From positions 1 to 14,689 of the forward strand of contig CALWWO010000021.1 in NCBI GenBank assembly GCA_944385265.1: DNA of 14,689 nucleotides, given 5' to 3'. Numbering within the stretch: position 1 is the first letter of the stretch; the number at the start of each line of letters is the position of its first letter. The notes under the pieces were generated by a model. It made no database searches. It was not told the DNA's origin and was given only the letters and a program-made list of their open reading frames with translations. Shown here one piece after another: positions 1 through 6,024 of this stretch. The position numbers were made by a program, and so were the translations under genes. The DNA comes from an uncultured Oscillospiraceae bacterium (GTDB taxonomy: Bacteria; Bacillota_A; Clostridia; Oscillospirales; Oscillospiraceae).

Positions 1-301
1 TCGTTCTTATGCTTCCCTCAGCTTCCGGCTGGCGGGATATTCCCTCTGACGCCTTGGATACCGACATGCCCATGCTTATGGCGCCGCCTACCGCCGCAAG
101 TCCGACGGCAATAGCCGCGGCCCACGCCTTGGCGCCCGTTGAATCAGCTTCCGCAGTTTCCGCCGCTTCCTCTACGGTTTCCGCTGCAGCGTTACTTCCA
201 TCTGCCTCTGTGCCTTCGCCCTGAGCGAACACCGGTACGGCAAACAGCGATACGATCACGGCTAAAAGCATGATGTTAAAGACCAGCTTTTTAATATTCA
301 T
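1..301 (-). CDS. atpE: F1Fo ATP synthase subunit c, 3' end outside the window
   Basis: Subunit c forms the membrane rotor ring of the F1Fo ATP synthase. Only the first 100 codons are inside the window. Residues 1-26 look like a signal peptide (basic start MNIKK, hydrophobic core, VFA/QG cleavage-like site). An acidic Ala/Glu-rich linker follows to about residue 57, then helix 1 (about 58-82) with the small-residue face GLAAVGGAISMG, and the polar loop SEGISRQPE with the family RQP signature. The second helix, which carries the ion-binding carboxylate, lies outside. The helix 1 position that is Gln in Na+-binding rings is Met79 here, which suggests H+ coupling (inference). The ATG at 301 follows a TAGGAGG Shine-Dalgarno site. 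It lies 32 bases downstream of atpB, in the usual a-c order of an atp operon running leftward. The family call is secure; the signal peptide is inferred. Confidence 0.93.
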   Translation of the reverse strand, partial: MNIKKLVFNIMLLAVIVSLFAVPVFAQGEGTEADGSNAAAETVEEAAETAEADSTGAKAWAAAIAVGLAAVGGAISMGMSVSKASEGISRQPEAEGSIRT

Positions 302-333
302 TTCAAATACCTCCTAATTATTGAGCCTGTAAA

Positions 334-1161
334 TCAGGCAGAGTGTTTTTTAGGTTTTTTCTCTTGCGGATGCGATACCTCGCCGTAAAACAGCGCTGTA
401 AGCATCGTTAAAACATACGTCTGGATCAACGCGTGCAGCAGCGTGAATATAACAGCTACTACAACCGGAAGGACAAAGCTCAGCGTTACATAATAATAGA
501 CGAGCTCAGTCACCAGCAGTCCGCTGAGCAACGCGCCGAACAACCTGAAGCTCATTGAAATCGGTAGTGAAAACTCCTTCAACGTGCTGCCTACGCCCTT
601 TAGCTTGTTCTGCGCTATCCCGCCTGACAGTATCACGCAATACGAAAGGCAACCAAGCGCGATAGCTGCGTTGATATCTGAAAGCGGTGCCGGAAGCGCG
701 ACCGACACGCCGTTTTCCGTTATCACCTGAAGACCGAACAGCTCAAATATCGTGCCGACAAAGATATAAACTCCGGCGCCGAAAATATACGCTCCCAAAA
801 ATTTATTTCGGTGCGGGCTGTTAGATTTTGCAAGCGAACTGAAAATACCGACCGCCTGCTCCAGCACGAGCTGCAATTTTCCCGGGACATATTTAAACCT
901 TGGTATGGCAAATATTCGGATCAAAGCCGCTACAAGCAGCAAGGCGCCTGTTATCACAAAATCTGAAATAACCGAGGGATTTACCGAAATCACCCCAAAC
1001 AGGTCTATCCTGTCGTTCTCGTGCAAAACAGCGTCCCGCATCACTTCCTTTATGGATTCCTGCCCGCCGTCCGCCGGAGATGTCGCAATCGAGGCAACAA
1101 GCAGCAAAACCACAAGACACAGCCAGACCACGATGCCTATTTTTTTCTTTTTACCGCTCAT
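334..1161 (-). CDS. atpB: F1Fo ATP synthase subunit a
   Basis: This 275-residue membrane protein is the Fo stator subunit that provides the ion half-channels and the essential arginine facing the c ring. Hydrophobic segments run through the protein (about 8-27, 66-88, 121-143, 163-184, 200-258). The hallmark motif is SMSFRLFGA at 202-210, with Arg206 matching E. coli Arg210. Gln247 in HALIQTYVLTM matches E. coli Gln252. Unusually, the near-universal Asn of RLFGN is Ala210, and the E. coli Glu219 and His245 positions are Leu and Thr. The start ATG at 1161 has an AGGAG site seven bases upstream. No atpI precedes it: the gene follows a promoter-bearing gap of over 400 bases, so it appears to be the first gene of the operon, with atpE 32 bases downstream. 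Confidence 0.96.
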   Translation of the reverse strand: MSGKKKKIGIVVWLCLVVLLLVASIATSPADGGQESIKEVMRDAVLHENDRIDLFGVISVNPSVISDFVITGALLLVAALIRIFAIPRFKYVPGKLQLVLEQAVGIFSSLAKSNSPHRNKFLGAYIFGAGVYIFVGTIFELFGLQVITENGVSVALPAPLSDINAAIALGCLSYCVILSGGIAQNKLKGVGSTLKEFSLPISMSFRLFGALLSGLLVTELVYYYVTLSFVLPVVVAVIFTLLHALIQTYVLTMLTALFYGEVSHPQEKKPKKHSA

Positions 1162-1285
1162 ACGCTGCTCCTTTCTATGATAGTCCGCCCTTCCGGGATC
1201 TGCACATTTTGCCGTTAAATTTCGCTAAACGTAATTAACGACCGTCGGAATAAATTCCGCGGCGTTACAGATTCCGGATATAGGC

Positions 1286-1301
1286 TTTATATAAGAGCCT
1301 G
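1286..1301 (-). promoter_or_regulatory. small hairpin in the atp operon leader
   Basis: AGCCT and AGGCT arms around a six-base loop form a short inverted repeat between the nearest atp promoter candidate and atpB. A second small dyad, GGAAT-AA-ATTCC, lies near 1237-1248. Both would be in the transcribed leader. No known riboswitch or leader family is recognised, and either could be chance. Confidence 0.25.
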
Positions 1302-1329
1302 TTAAAAGGCTTTGTTTAACTACAGCTTT

Positions 1330-1357
1330 ATTTTACTCTGTAATAAAGCAAAGTCAA
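1330..1357 (-). promoter_or_regulatory. sigma-A type promoter for the atp operon
   Basis: On the minus strand, TTGACT (1357-1352) and TAAAAT (1335-1330) each match the consensus at five of six positions and are 16 bases apart. Transcription would begin near 1323, leaving a leader of about 160 bases before atpB. Two further extended -10 elements lie upstream at 1398-1426. Confidence 0.6.
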
Positions 1358-1397
1358 CGACGATATCAATTCAATATTTTTCTCTTAAAACTCAATC

Positions 1398-1426
1398 ATT
1401 ATATCAGACTCATATCTATTATACCA
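1398..1426 (-). promoter_or_regulatory. two extended -10 promoter-like elements upstream of atpB
   Basis: On the minus strand TGGTATAAT (1426-1418) and TGATATAAT (1406-1398) are both perfect -10 hexamers with the extended TGn motif. Three TTGAC words lie just upstream between about 1429 and 1460, but none is 16-18 bases from either -10. They may be alternative atp operon promoters that rely on the extended -10. The rest of the 1162-1587 gap is AT-rich with no recognisable gene. Confidence 0.35.
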
Positions 1427-1522
1427 CCGTCAAGATGTCAAAAGTTTCATAAGTCAAGCATAATTTATTTAGAATGGTGCACAAGTATCTAATGTATATT
1501 TATATTTTTTATTGCATATCAA

Positions 1523-1565
1523 CTGAAAAACAAATCAGCGCAGCTTTATAGTACTGCGCTGATTT
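1523..1565 (-). terminator. Rho-independent terminator of the foldase-like gene
   Basis: A perfect 12-bp stem (AAATCAGCGCAG at 1532-1543 and its complement at 1554-1565) encloses a 10-base loop, followed on the minus strand by GTTTTTC. It begins 22 bases after the stop codon at 1588. Confidence 0.88.
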
Positions 1566-1587
1566 TATATCGGATTTTATTTATCCT

Positions 1588-3111
1588 TTATGCTGCGAAA
1601 TTATACCAGAACGTCTCGCTCGACTCCACTGTTGTCTCGAGCTCCTCCAGCCATGCCGTGTGCTCCTCTGAGCGAAGCTCCATATCCGCGATATAATCGC
1701 AATAGTTTTCTCCGTAAGACTCAAAGTAGATTATATAGTACCCGTCGCCTTCGATATAGAACAGTTCGACGTCGCCGCTTGTGCGTTCTTCTTCAAACAG
1801 CCAGTCATCTATCACGGATTCGTACCGGTATTTATAAATATTCTCTACAAGACCGCCGTCATTCCTGTCAGAAGTTTCATCATATTCATCAGAGAGCGCC
1901 GCAAAATCCTCAGACGTTGCGTTGCCCGCTTCAAATTCCTCAAGCAATCCTTCCGCCTCGTTCATCGCCTCTTCTATCTCAGCCTCTCTTGCGGCTTGGT
2001 ATTCATCATCCGAATCGTAGTCTGTTCTCAGTACCGTGTCAATGTCTATAAACAGCATACGGGCATTTGCGAGTGGATACTGATTATTTTCATAACCGAT
2101 ATAGTACACGATCTCACACGCCGAATCTGTTTCGATTACAGCGATATCGCCCTCTTCGCGCTCTTCGGCAGTCAGCCACTCATACACTTCAGTATCTATT
2201 TCCGACTTTATATAGTGGCGGAGCGTCTCATTATCGTCCTCGTAATTTTCCTTCTCGTCCTCATCGGCGTATTCATATGCCGTATCTATGAAATCCTGCT
2301 CGCTTTGGACAGAATCTACGAACGCAGCAGCTTCTTCTCTTGCGGTAGCCATTGCCGTTTCACTGTCTACCGTTTCATCTGCTTCCGTTTCCTCGTTGTC
2401 CTCTATCGTTATAGCCTCTATTTCAAAGCTGCGGTAGATAAGTATGTCATATTCCTCGCTGTTTTCGCTGTAATAATTTGCAAGCTCTTCAGCGGTGAAC
2501 TCATATGAATCATACACTGATTCAGAGTATTTCGATGCAAAGAATGAAAATTGACTCTGTTCATTAAAGACTTCTTCGGTCATGATATTCCCATAAAAAT
2601 CCTTGAGATATCTGCTAAATGAGCTGTATCCGCCGTCCGTAGCCTCTGTTCTCATACCCTCGATATATTCGTCATACTCAGCGCGCATATCGTCCGTTAA
2701 TTCAAATCCGGCAGCCTCTGCCTCATGAGCCAATTTAACCGTCGTACGCATGGAGCTAAGCGTTTCACTACGGAGAGTGTCGTTATCAGGCATCGCATAA
2801 CTGTAATAAGAGCCGTACGTGGATACTGCCTGATCATAATAAGAATAATACGTTGCGTAGTAATAATAATTATAATCGGCAAGAGAAAAAGATTCTCCGT
2901 CTATATTAATAGCCTCAAACCCTGAGTAGAGCTGAGGGATACTGAAAAACACTACTACAAGTACAAATACCGCTAAAACGCTGCAGGTCACCAAAACTCT
3001 TATTTTATTTTTCCTGCGTCTCTCCTCATATTGCTTATTCTGTACAAGTCTTTTTTCCGTGCCGTTTTCACGCTCTTCACGGCGGCGTTTTTTCTCTTGT
3101 GATGCGCCCAT
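1588..3111 (-). CDS. membrane-anchored foldase-like protein with two parvulin-like units
   Basis: This 507-residue protein has a basic cytoplasmic N-terminus (to about 36), one membrane segment (about 37-58), and a long, very acidic outer part. Residues 79-106 are extremely Tyr-rich. A helical, SurA_N/trigger-like region is followed by two units with the parvulin (PpiC) layout. The clearer one is at about 345-468: ANARMLFIDID, then EDFAALSDEYDETSDRNDGG, then GDGYYIIYFESYG. A weaker copy is at about 223-340. This matches PrsA/SurA-type extracytoplasmic chaperones, but active isomerase residues are hard to place, so it may be a chaperone without catalysis. ATG 3111 is chosen because GGAAGG lies seven bases upstream. 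The TTG two codons earlier directly abuts that site. The gene is single, with its own promoter and terminator. Confidence 0.78.
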   Translation of the reverse strand: MGASQEKKRRREERENGTEKRLVQNKQYEERRRKNKIRVLVTCSVLAVFVLVVVFFSIPQLYSGFEAINIDGESFSLADYNYYYYATYYSYYDQAVSTYGSYYSYAMPDNDTLRSETLSSMRTTVKLAHEAEAAGFELTDDMRAEYDEYIEGMRTEATDGGYSSFSRYLKDFYGNIMTEEVFNEQSQFSFFASKYSESVYDSYEFTAEELANYYSENSEEYDILIYRSFEIEAITIEDNEETEADETVDSETAMATAREEAAAFVDSVQSEQDFIDTAYEYADEDEKENYEDDNETLRHYIKSEIDTEVYEWLTAEEREEGDIAVIETDSACEIVYYIGYENNQYPLANARMLFIDIDTVLRTDYDSDDEYQAAREAEIEEAMNEAEGLLEEFEAGNATSEDFAALSDEYDETSDRNDGGLVENIYKYRYESVIDDWLFEEERTSGDVELFYIEGDGYYIIYFESYGENYCDYIADMELRSEEHTAWLEELETTVESSETFWYNFAA

Positions 3112-3157
3112 AATCAAACCTTCCTTTTTAGAGAAAATCGTGCTTACAGCTTTGGCA

Positions 3158-3186
3158 ATTATATATTAAACGGCGACATCTTTCAA
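3158..3186 (-). promoter_or_regulatory. sigma-A promoter of the foldase-like gene
   Basis: On the minus strand TTGAAA (3186-3181), a 17-base spacer and a perfect TATAAT (3163-3158). Transcription would start near 3151 and give a leader of about 40 bases. Confidence 0.82.
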
Positions 3187-3244
3187 GTCAAATGCGCCAT
3201 TTTTTTATTATTTAACAAATAATTTAAGTTTTTTCAGGCAAAAA

Positions 3245-3455
3245 AGGCAAAAATACATCCCCGCCCATGCCGTGTAAGCTCATTTATAACCTGCACGATT
3301 TGGCAGGTGGGTCGCCTCCTTACAGCTTCACTGCTTCCAACTTCCGAAAAAATCGGGAGGCCTGCAATCTACTGCAAGAGCTCAGCGTCCCTTATGATTA
3401 ATGTGGGTTTAAAAAAGCCTATCACGAACACAGCAGGGATTTTTTCTTTTCTGTT
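3245..3455 (-). ncRNA. ssrS: 6S RNA (candidate)
   Basis: 6S RNA binds the sigma-A RNA polymerase holoenzyme as a promoter mimic. On the minus strand a promoter is followed by a region of about 200 bases without an open frame. The ends pair: AATCCCTGC near 3442-3434 with GCGGGGAT at 3264-3257 (eight pairs with one GU), and the pairing continues into TGTGTTCGTG against CACGGCATG with small bulges, as in the 6S closing stem. The segment CTGTGTTCGTGA resembles the conserved 5' side (E. coli GATGTTCGCAAG). Inside there are further paired elements, including an ACCTGC/GCAGGT hairpin and a conserved-looking AAGGAGGCGACCCACCTG. The 3' end runs into TATTTTT, which could serve as the terminator. Length, long-hairpin layout and motifs fit; exact ends are approximate, and I rely on memory of the family rather than a covariance search. 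Confidence 0.78.
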
Positions 3456-3461
3456 GTTTTA

Positions 3462-3490
3462 ATTATATCACACAAGTAATTCGTTTTCAA
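3462..3490 (-). promoter_or_regulatory. promoter of the 6S RNA
   Basis: On the minus strand TTGAAA (3490-3485), a 17-base spacer and a perfect TATAAT (3467-3462). It starts only 27 bases past the DUF1292 stop codon, with no hairpin terminator between, so the RNA could also be reached by read-through. Confidence 0.78.
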
Positions 3491-3517
3491 TATATAATTT
3501 TTTGTCTATTTTGTTCT

Positions 3518-3811
3518 TTACTCGTCGTTTCCTTCTTCTCCGTCGTCTCCGTAAAGGCGTTCCATAAACCGATTATAAATATCGTCCATAACGCTTTCGT
3601 CCGGGACTACAAAATAATTATCATCGCCGTCACCCTCTACCATTTTGAGAAAAACGAATCCATAATCCTCGCTGTCCTCATCCATGTCAGCCGGTAAAAA
3701 CGCGAGATAATACTCGCCGTCCACCTCTATGGTATCGACATGCTCCAGCTCATAGCTATTGCCTTCATCGTCGCTTATTGAGATAAAATCGCCACCGAAA
3801 TTTTCTTTCAT
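3518..3811 (-). CDS. DUF1292 family protein
   Basis: This 97-residue, highly acidic protein has the DUF1292 (YrzB-like) pattern: ISISDDEGNSYELEHVDTIEVDGEYYL as short strands, then a YGFVFLKMVE strand and a C-terminal helix with an acidic tail GDDGEEGNDE. The family is common in Firmicutes and its function is unknown. In many genomes it sits beside the RuvX-like resolvase gene; that context is absent here. The ATG at 3811 has a GGAGG site five bases upstream. It follows the BofC-like gene by 76 bases with no terminator, so the two are probably cotranscribed, and the 6S promoter starts right after its stop. Confidence 0.85.
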   Translation of the reverse strand: MKENFGGDFISISDDEGNSYELEHVDTIEVDGEYYLAFLPADMDEDSEDYGFVFLKMVEGDGDDNYFVVPDESVMDDIYNRFMERLYGDDGEEGNDE

Positions 3812-3887
3812 AGCTGCCTCCGATACTATCTTTTGTTGAAAACATTCTACGACATTGCGGCGGCAAAATCAAGAGGAATGAAAACTC

Positions 3888-4238
3888 TTAAGATCCAAAG
3901 TCCTCCAGCATCTGCAAGACCTCTTCGTAAGACTCCGCTTTTATACCGGCTTCGAGCATTTCACGGTCGATACTTCGCAGTGAGTCCGCTTTTATATCAG
4001 ATGTATATATTACGTCGTCGTTATAAAATACGCTCACATAGCCCTCGTTCACCGATAAATAATACCCGTTTTTATCGGCGGCGACGCCGTTTTGCGATAA
4101 CGCGGTTTTCTCCGCAAAGAATGGACTTTGAGCCGAATTTTCGGCAGGTTGAGAAAAACTTCGCACTGTCGCCGCCGTAAGCAGTACGAGCGCCGCGCAT
4201 GTGAAGCTTAACAATAAGACTTTTCTGCTTTTATACAT
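3888..4238 (-). CDS. membrane-anchored BofC C-terminal-domain protein
   Basis: This 116-residue protein begins with a basic stretch and a hydrophobic segment (about 6-25) that is a signal or membrane anchor. A low-complexity linker follows, then a domain at about 57-116 matching the BofC C-terminal pattern: YYLSVNEGYVSVFYNDD, a T-SDI strand, LRSIDREMLEAGI, and ending with EEVLQMLEDFGS. In Bacillus BofC restrains SpoIVB signalling during sporulation, but single-domain clostridial relatives are widespread and of unknown role, so no sporulation function is claimed. The ATG at 4238 has GGAG seven bases upstream. It is divergent from the ceramidase-like gene and probably heads a two-gene unit with DUF1292. 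I found no convincing promoter for it. Confidence 0.72.
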   Translation of the reverse strand: MYKSRKVLLLSFTCAALVLLTAATVRSFSQPAENSAQSPFFAEKTALSQNGVAADKNGYYLSVNEGYVSVFYNDDVIYTSDIKADSLRSIDREMLEAGIKAESYEEVLQMLEDFGS

Positions 4239-4338
4239 AATATCACTCCAATTATTTTTATTTATAACATTTTCCCCGCCTTTTTACGATTTTATAACGT
4301 TTTGGCACTTAAATTATTTAAAAACATCGCCCAATATG

Positions 4339-4367
4339 TTGCTATGCCGCGCTGCACATGATATAAT
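4339..4367 (+). promoter_or_regulatory. promoter of the ceramidase-like gene
   Basis: TTGCTA (4339-4344), a 17-base spacer and a perfect TATAAT (4362-4367) with an extended TGA just before it. Transcription would begin near 4374 and leave a leader of about 138 bases. Confidence 0.75.
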
Positions 4368-4382
4368 AGATATCATTAACAA

Positions 4383-4468
4383 GGATAATTCCCAATATTA
4401 TGGCTTTCGCAGAATTATCCGCTGTAAAATCATTTCTTCAAAGCACTAAAGCCAGGCGAATGGCTTTT
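4383..4468 (+). promoter_or_regulatory. structured leader with alternative hairpins (possible attenuator)
   Basis: GGATAATTC (4383-4391) pairs with GAATTATCC (4412-4420). Further on, AAAGCCA (4448-4454) pairs with TGGCTTT (4461-4467), and a T-rich run TTTATATA follows, giving a weak terminator-like hairpin. The same AAAGCCA can instead pair with an earlier copy of TGGCTTT (4401-4407) that sits in the loop of the first hairpin. The two pairings of AAAGCCA exclude each other. No known riboswitch family is recognised. Confidence 0.4.
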
Positions 4469-4511
4469 ATATACAAAAAATCAAAAAAATGTTATGATAG
4501 GAGTAATCGCT

Positions 4512-5810
4512 ATGGACAAAAAATACAGCAACTCACTCTCAGCCGGAGCCGCAAAGGTCTGCATCACGCCTCCCAAAGAATGGCTGCCCATGTTTAATAA
4601 GCGCAACTTCCTCGGCGGCGGTCCTGATTCTTATTTCGGCACTATTCTCGACGATATCTATGTCAAATCACTTGTTATCGACAACGGTCATGAGCGTATC
4701 GTTTTCGTCGTTTTTGATCTGATCGCGCTTCCGTATCCTGTTCACGACATGCGGCAGATCGCCGCAGACGCCGCCGGTGTTTCCGTACAGAATGTTCTGT
4801 TTACCTGCACTCATAATCACAACGCCATTACGTGTGAAAACGCGCGTATGTACAATCATCCGAATCTTGAGTTCCGCGCAAGAGTGCGCGAATACCTCGA
4901 GATCATTAAAGTTGCGATCAAGCAGGTCGTTACTGAAGCTGTTTCAAAGCTCCAGCCCGCTAAGGTCGGCTTTGGCAAAGGCGACTCATACGTCAATGTA
5001 AACCGGCATGTCGAAAAGGAAAACGGCAAAAATACGATCGCCGGCTTTGAGCCTGACAGATATTCCGACCGTGAGCTCAGTATGCTCAGAGTAGACGCTT
5101 TAAACGGCGATCCTATATGCTTTATGTTCAACTATGGCTGCCATGCCTCTCTTCTGGCTAATAACAAGCCCGACGGAGAATATACGCAGATCAGCAGCGA
5201 TTTTGTAGGAAATGCATGTGCGAAGATAGAGGCAATGTATGACAACAAGCCTATTGCAATATATACGCCGGCAGCCAGCGGTGATCAGAACGCCGTCATC
5301 ATCCCGCGCGTATACGACGTAAAGCCCGACGCGTCCTCTACGATGCGTGATTTCGGCGCCGCAGGACCCATCGTATGGGATTTTATGGGGAGCATGTTCG
5401 CGCGCGATATCGCAAAAGTCGCGGAGAGTATCACTACATTTAAAGACCATACGAAAATATGGACAACAAAGAAAAACGTGCCCTGCCCGGGCGAGGCTCT
5501 TCCTCTCGACTGCCGGGATCGCTCGGATTTCATATTTGAGACGACGCTGTTCATGCTGGGCGATATTGCGATCGCCGCCTCAAGCGGTGAGTTTTACGCA
5601 GCTATCGGTCGCCGCCTGAAGGACGATTCTCCGTATCGTAAGATCATGTTTATCACGATAGCCGGTCCGATGCCGGGCGGCTATATCAAGGATGATTCCG
5701 GGCACGGTATAGCCGAGGGCATCATAAGAAAGACATTCTATGAAATGATGGATGAATACAGCGACGGGAAGTCCGGCTCTATCACCGGCGAAGAGATGTG
5801 GAACGATTAA
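4512..5810 (+). CDS. neutral/alkaline ceramidase-like hydrolase, cytoplasmic
   Basis: This 432-residue protein matches the N-terminal catalytic region of the neutral/alkaline non-lysosomal ceramidase family. It opens with LSAGAAKVCITPP (9-21), the usual GxGxxDITPP-like start. It has the metal-site motif TCTHNHNA (98-105, His101 and His103) and GCHASLL (209-215, His211), followed by SSDFVG (228-233) and a GDQN motif (257-260). Classic ceramidases are secreted and longer, with a C-terminal Ig-like domain. This one has no signal peptide and lacks that domain, so it is probably cytoplasmic, and the true substrate, an amide or ester, is unknown. ATG 4512 is chosen because GGAG lies eight bases upstream; an in-frame ATG at 4494 would precede that site. 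It is monocistronic, with its own promoter and terminator. Confidence 0.75.
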   Translation: MDKKYSNSLSAGAAKVCITPPKEWLPMFNKRNFLGGGPDSYFGTILDDIYVKSLVIDNGHERIVFVVFDLIALPYPVHDMRQIAADAAGVSVQNVLFTCTHNHNAITCENARMYNHPNLEFRARVREYLEIIKVAIKQVVTEAVSKLQPAKVGFGKGDSYVNVNRHVEKENGKNTIAGFEPDRYSDRELSMLRVDALNGDPICFMFNYGCHASLLANNKPDGEYTQISSDFVGNACAKIEAMYDNKPIAIYTPAASGDQNAVIIPRVYDVKPDASSTMRDFGAAGPIVWDFMGSMFARDIAKVAESITTFKDHTKIWTTKKNVPCPGEALPLDCRDRSDFIFETTLFMLGDIAIAASSGEFYAAIGRRLKDDSPYRKIMFITIAGPMPGGYIKDDSGHGIAEGIIRKTFYEMMDEYSDGKSGSITGEEMWND

Positions 5811-5840
5811 AGCCTTTACCTTTGCCGACATAACGGTGCA

Positions 5841-5879
5841 TTCAGCTCCTGACAAGTGCGTTCGGGAGCTGAATTTTTT
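5841..5879 (+). terminator. terminator of the ceramidase-like gene
   Basis: TTCAGCTCC (5841-5849) pairs perfectly with GGAGCTGAA (5865-5873) and is followed by TTTTTT. It starts 30 bases after the stop codon. Confidence 0.9.
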
Positions 5880-5939
5880 GAATCAGTTCTTAAAATATGC
5901 CCGTATTTACAAATATTTAATGAAAATTAAATAAAAAAG

Positions 5940-5966
5940 TTGACAGGGTATGTTACAATATAAACT
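5940..5966 (+). promoter_or_regulatory. likely promoter of the penicillin-binding protein gene
   Basis: TGTTACAAT (5951-5959) is an extended -10 with five of six consensus bases. A perfect TTGACA lies at 5940-5945, but is too close to that -10; a 15-base spacer from it leads to TAAACT (5961-5966). Either arrangement puts the transcript start near 5966-5973, downstream of the first in-frame ATG at 5950. Confidence 0.5.
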
Positions 5967-5982
5967 GCCTATTATTATTTTC

Positions 5983-6001
5983 CGTATGCTTATTGCATAC
6001 G
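5983..6001 (+). promoter_or_regulatory. hairpin in the PBP leader
   Basis: CGTATGC and GCATACG form a perfect 7-bp stem with a five-base loop, between the predicted transcript start and the ribosome binding site at 6012-6017. It could be an operator or an RNA structure; no family is recognised. Confidence 0.35.
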
Positions 6002-6024
6002 CCGTTAATGCGAGGTGTATCCGT

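Noticed and set aside
1..301. Sodium-binding signature in the c subunit
   Set aside because: The helix 1 Gln expected in Na+ rings is Met79, and helix 2 is outside the window, so Na+ coupling cannot be supported.
1511..1521. ATTGCATATCA shared with 8711-8721, both next to terminators
   Set aside because: An 11-base match in AT-rich spacer can arise by chance, and the flanks do not extend it convincingly.
1996..2508. 170-codon plus-strand open frame antisense to the foldase-like gene
   Set aside because: It is a shadow frame; the minus-strand gene has a promoter, ribosome binding site and terminator.
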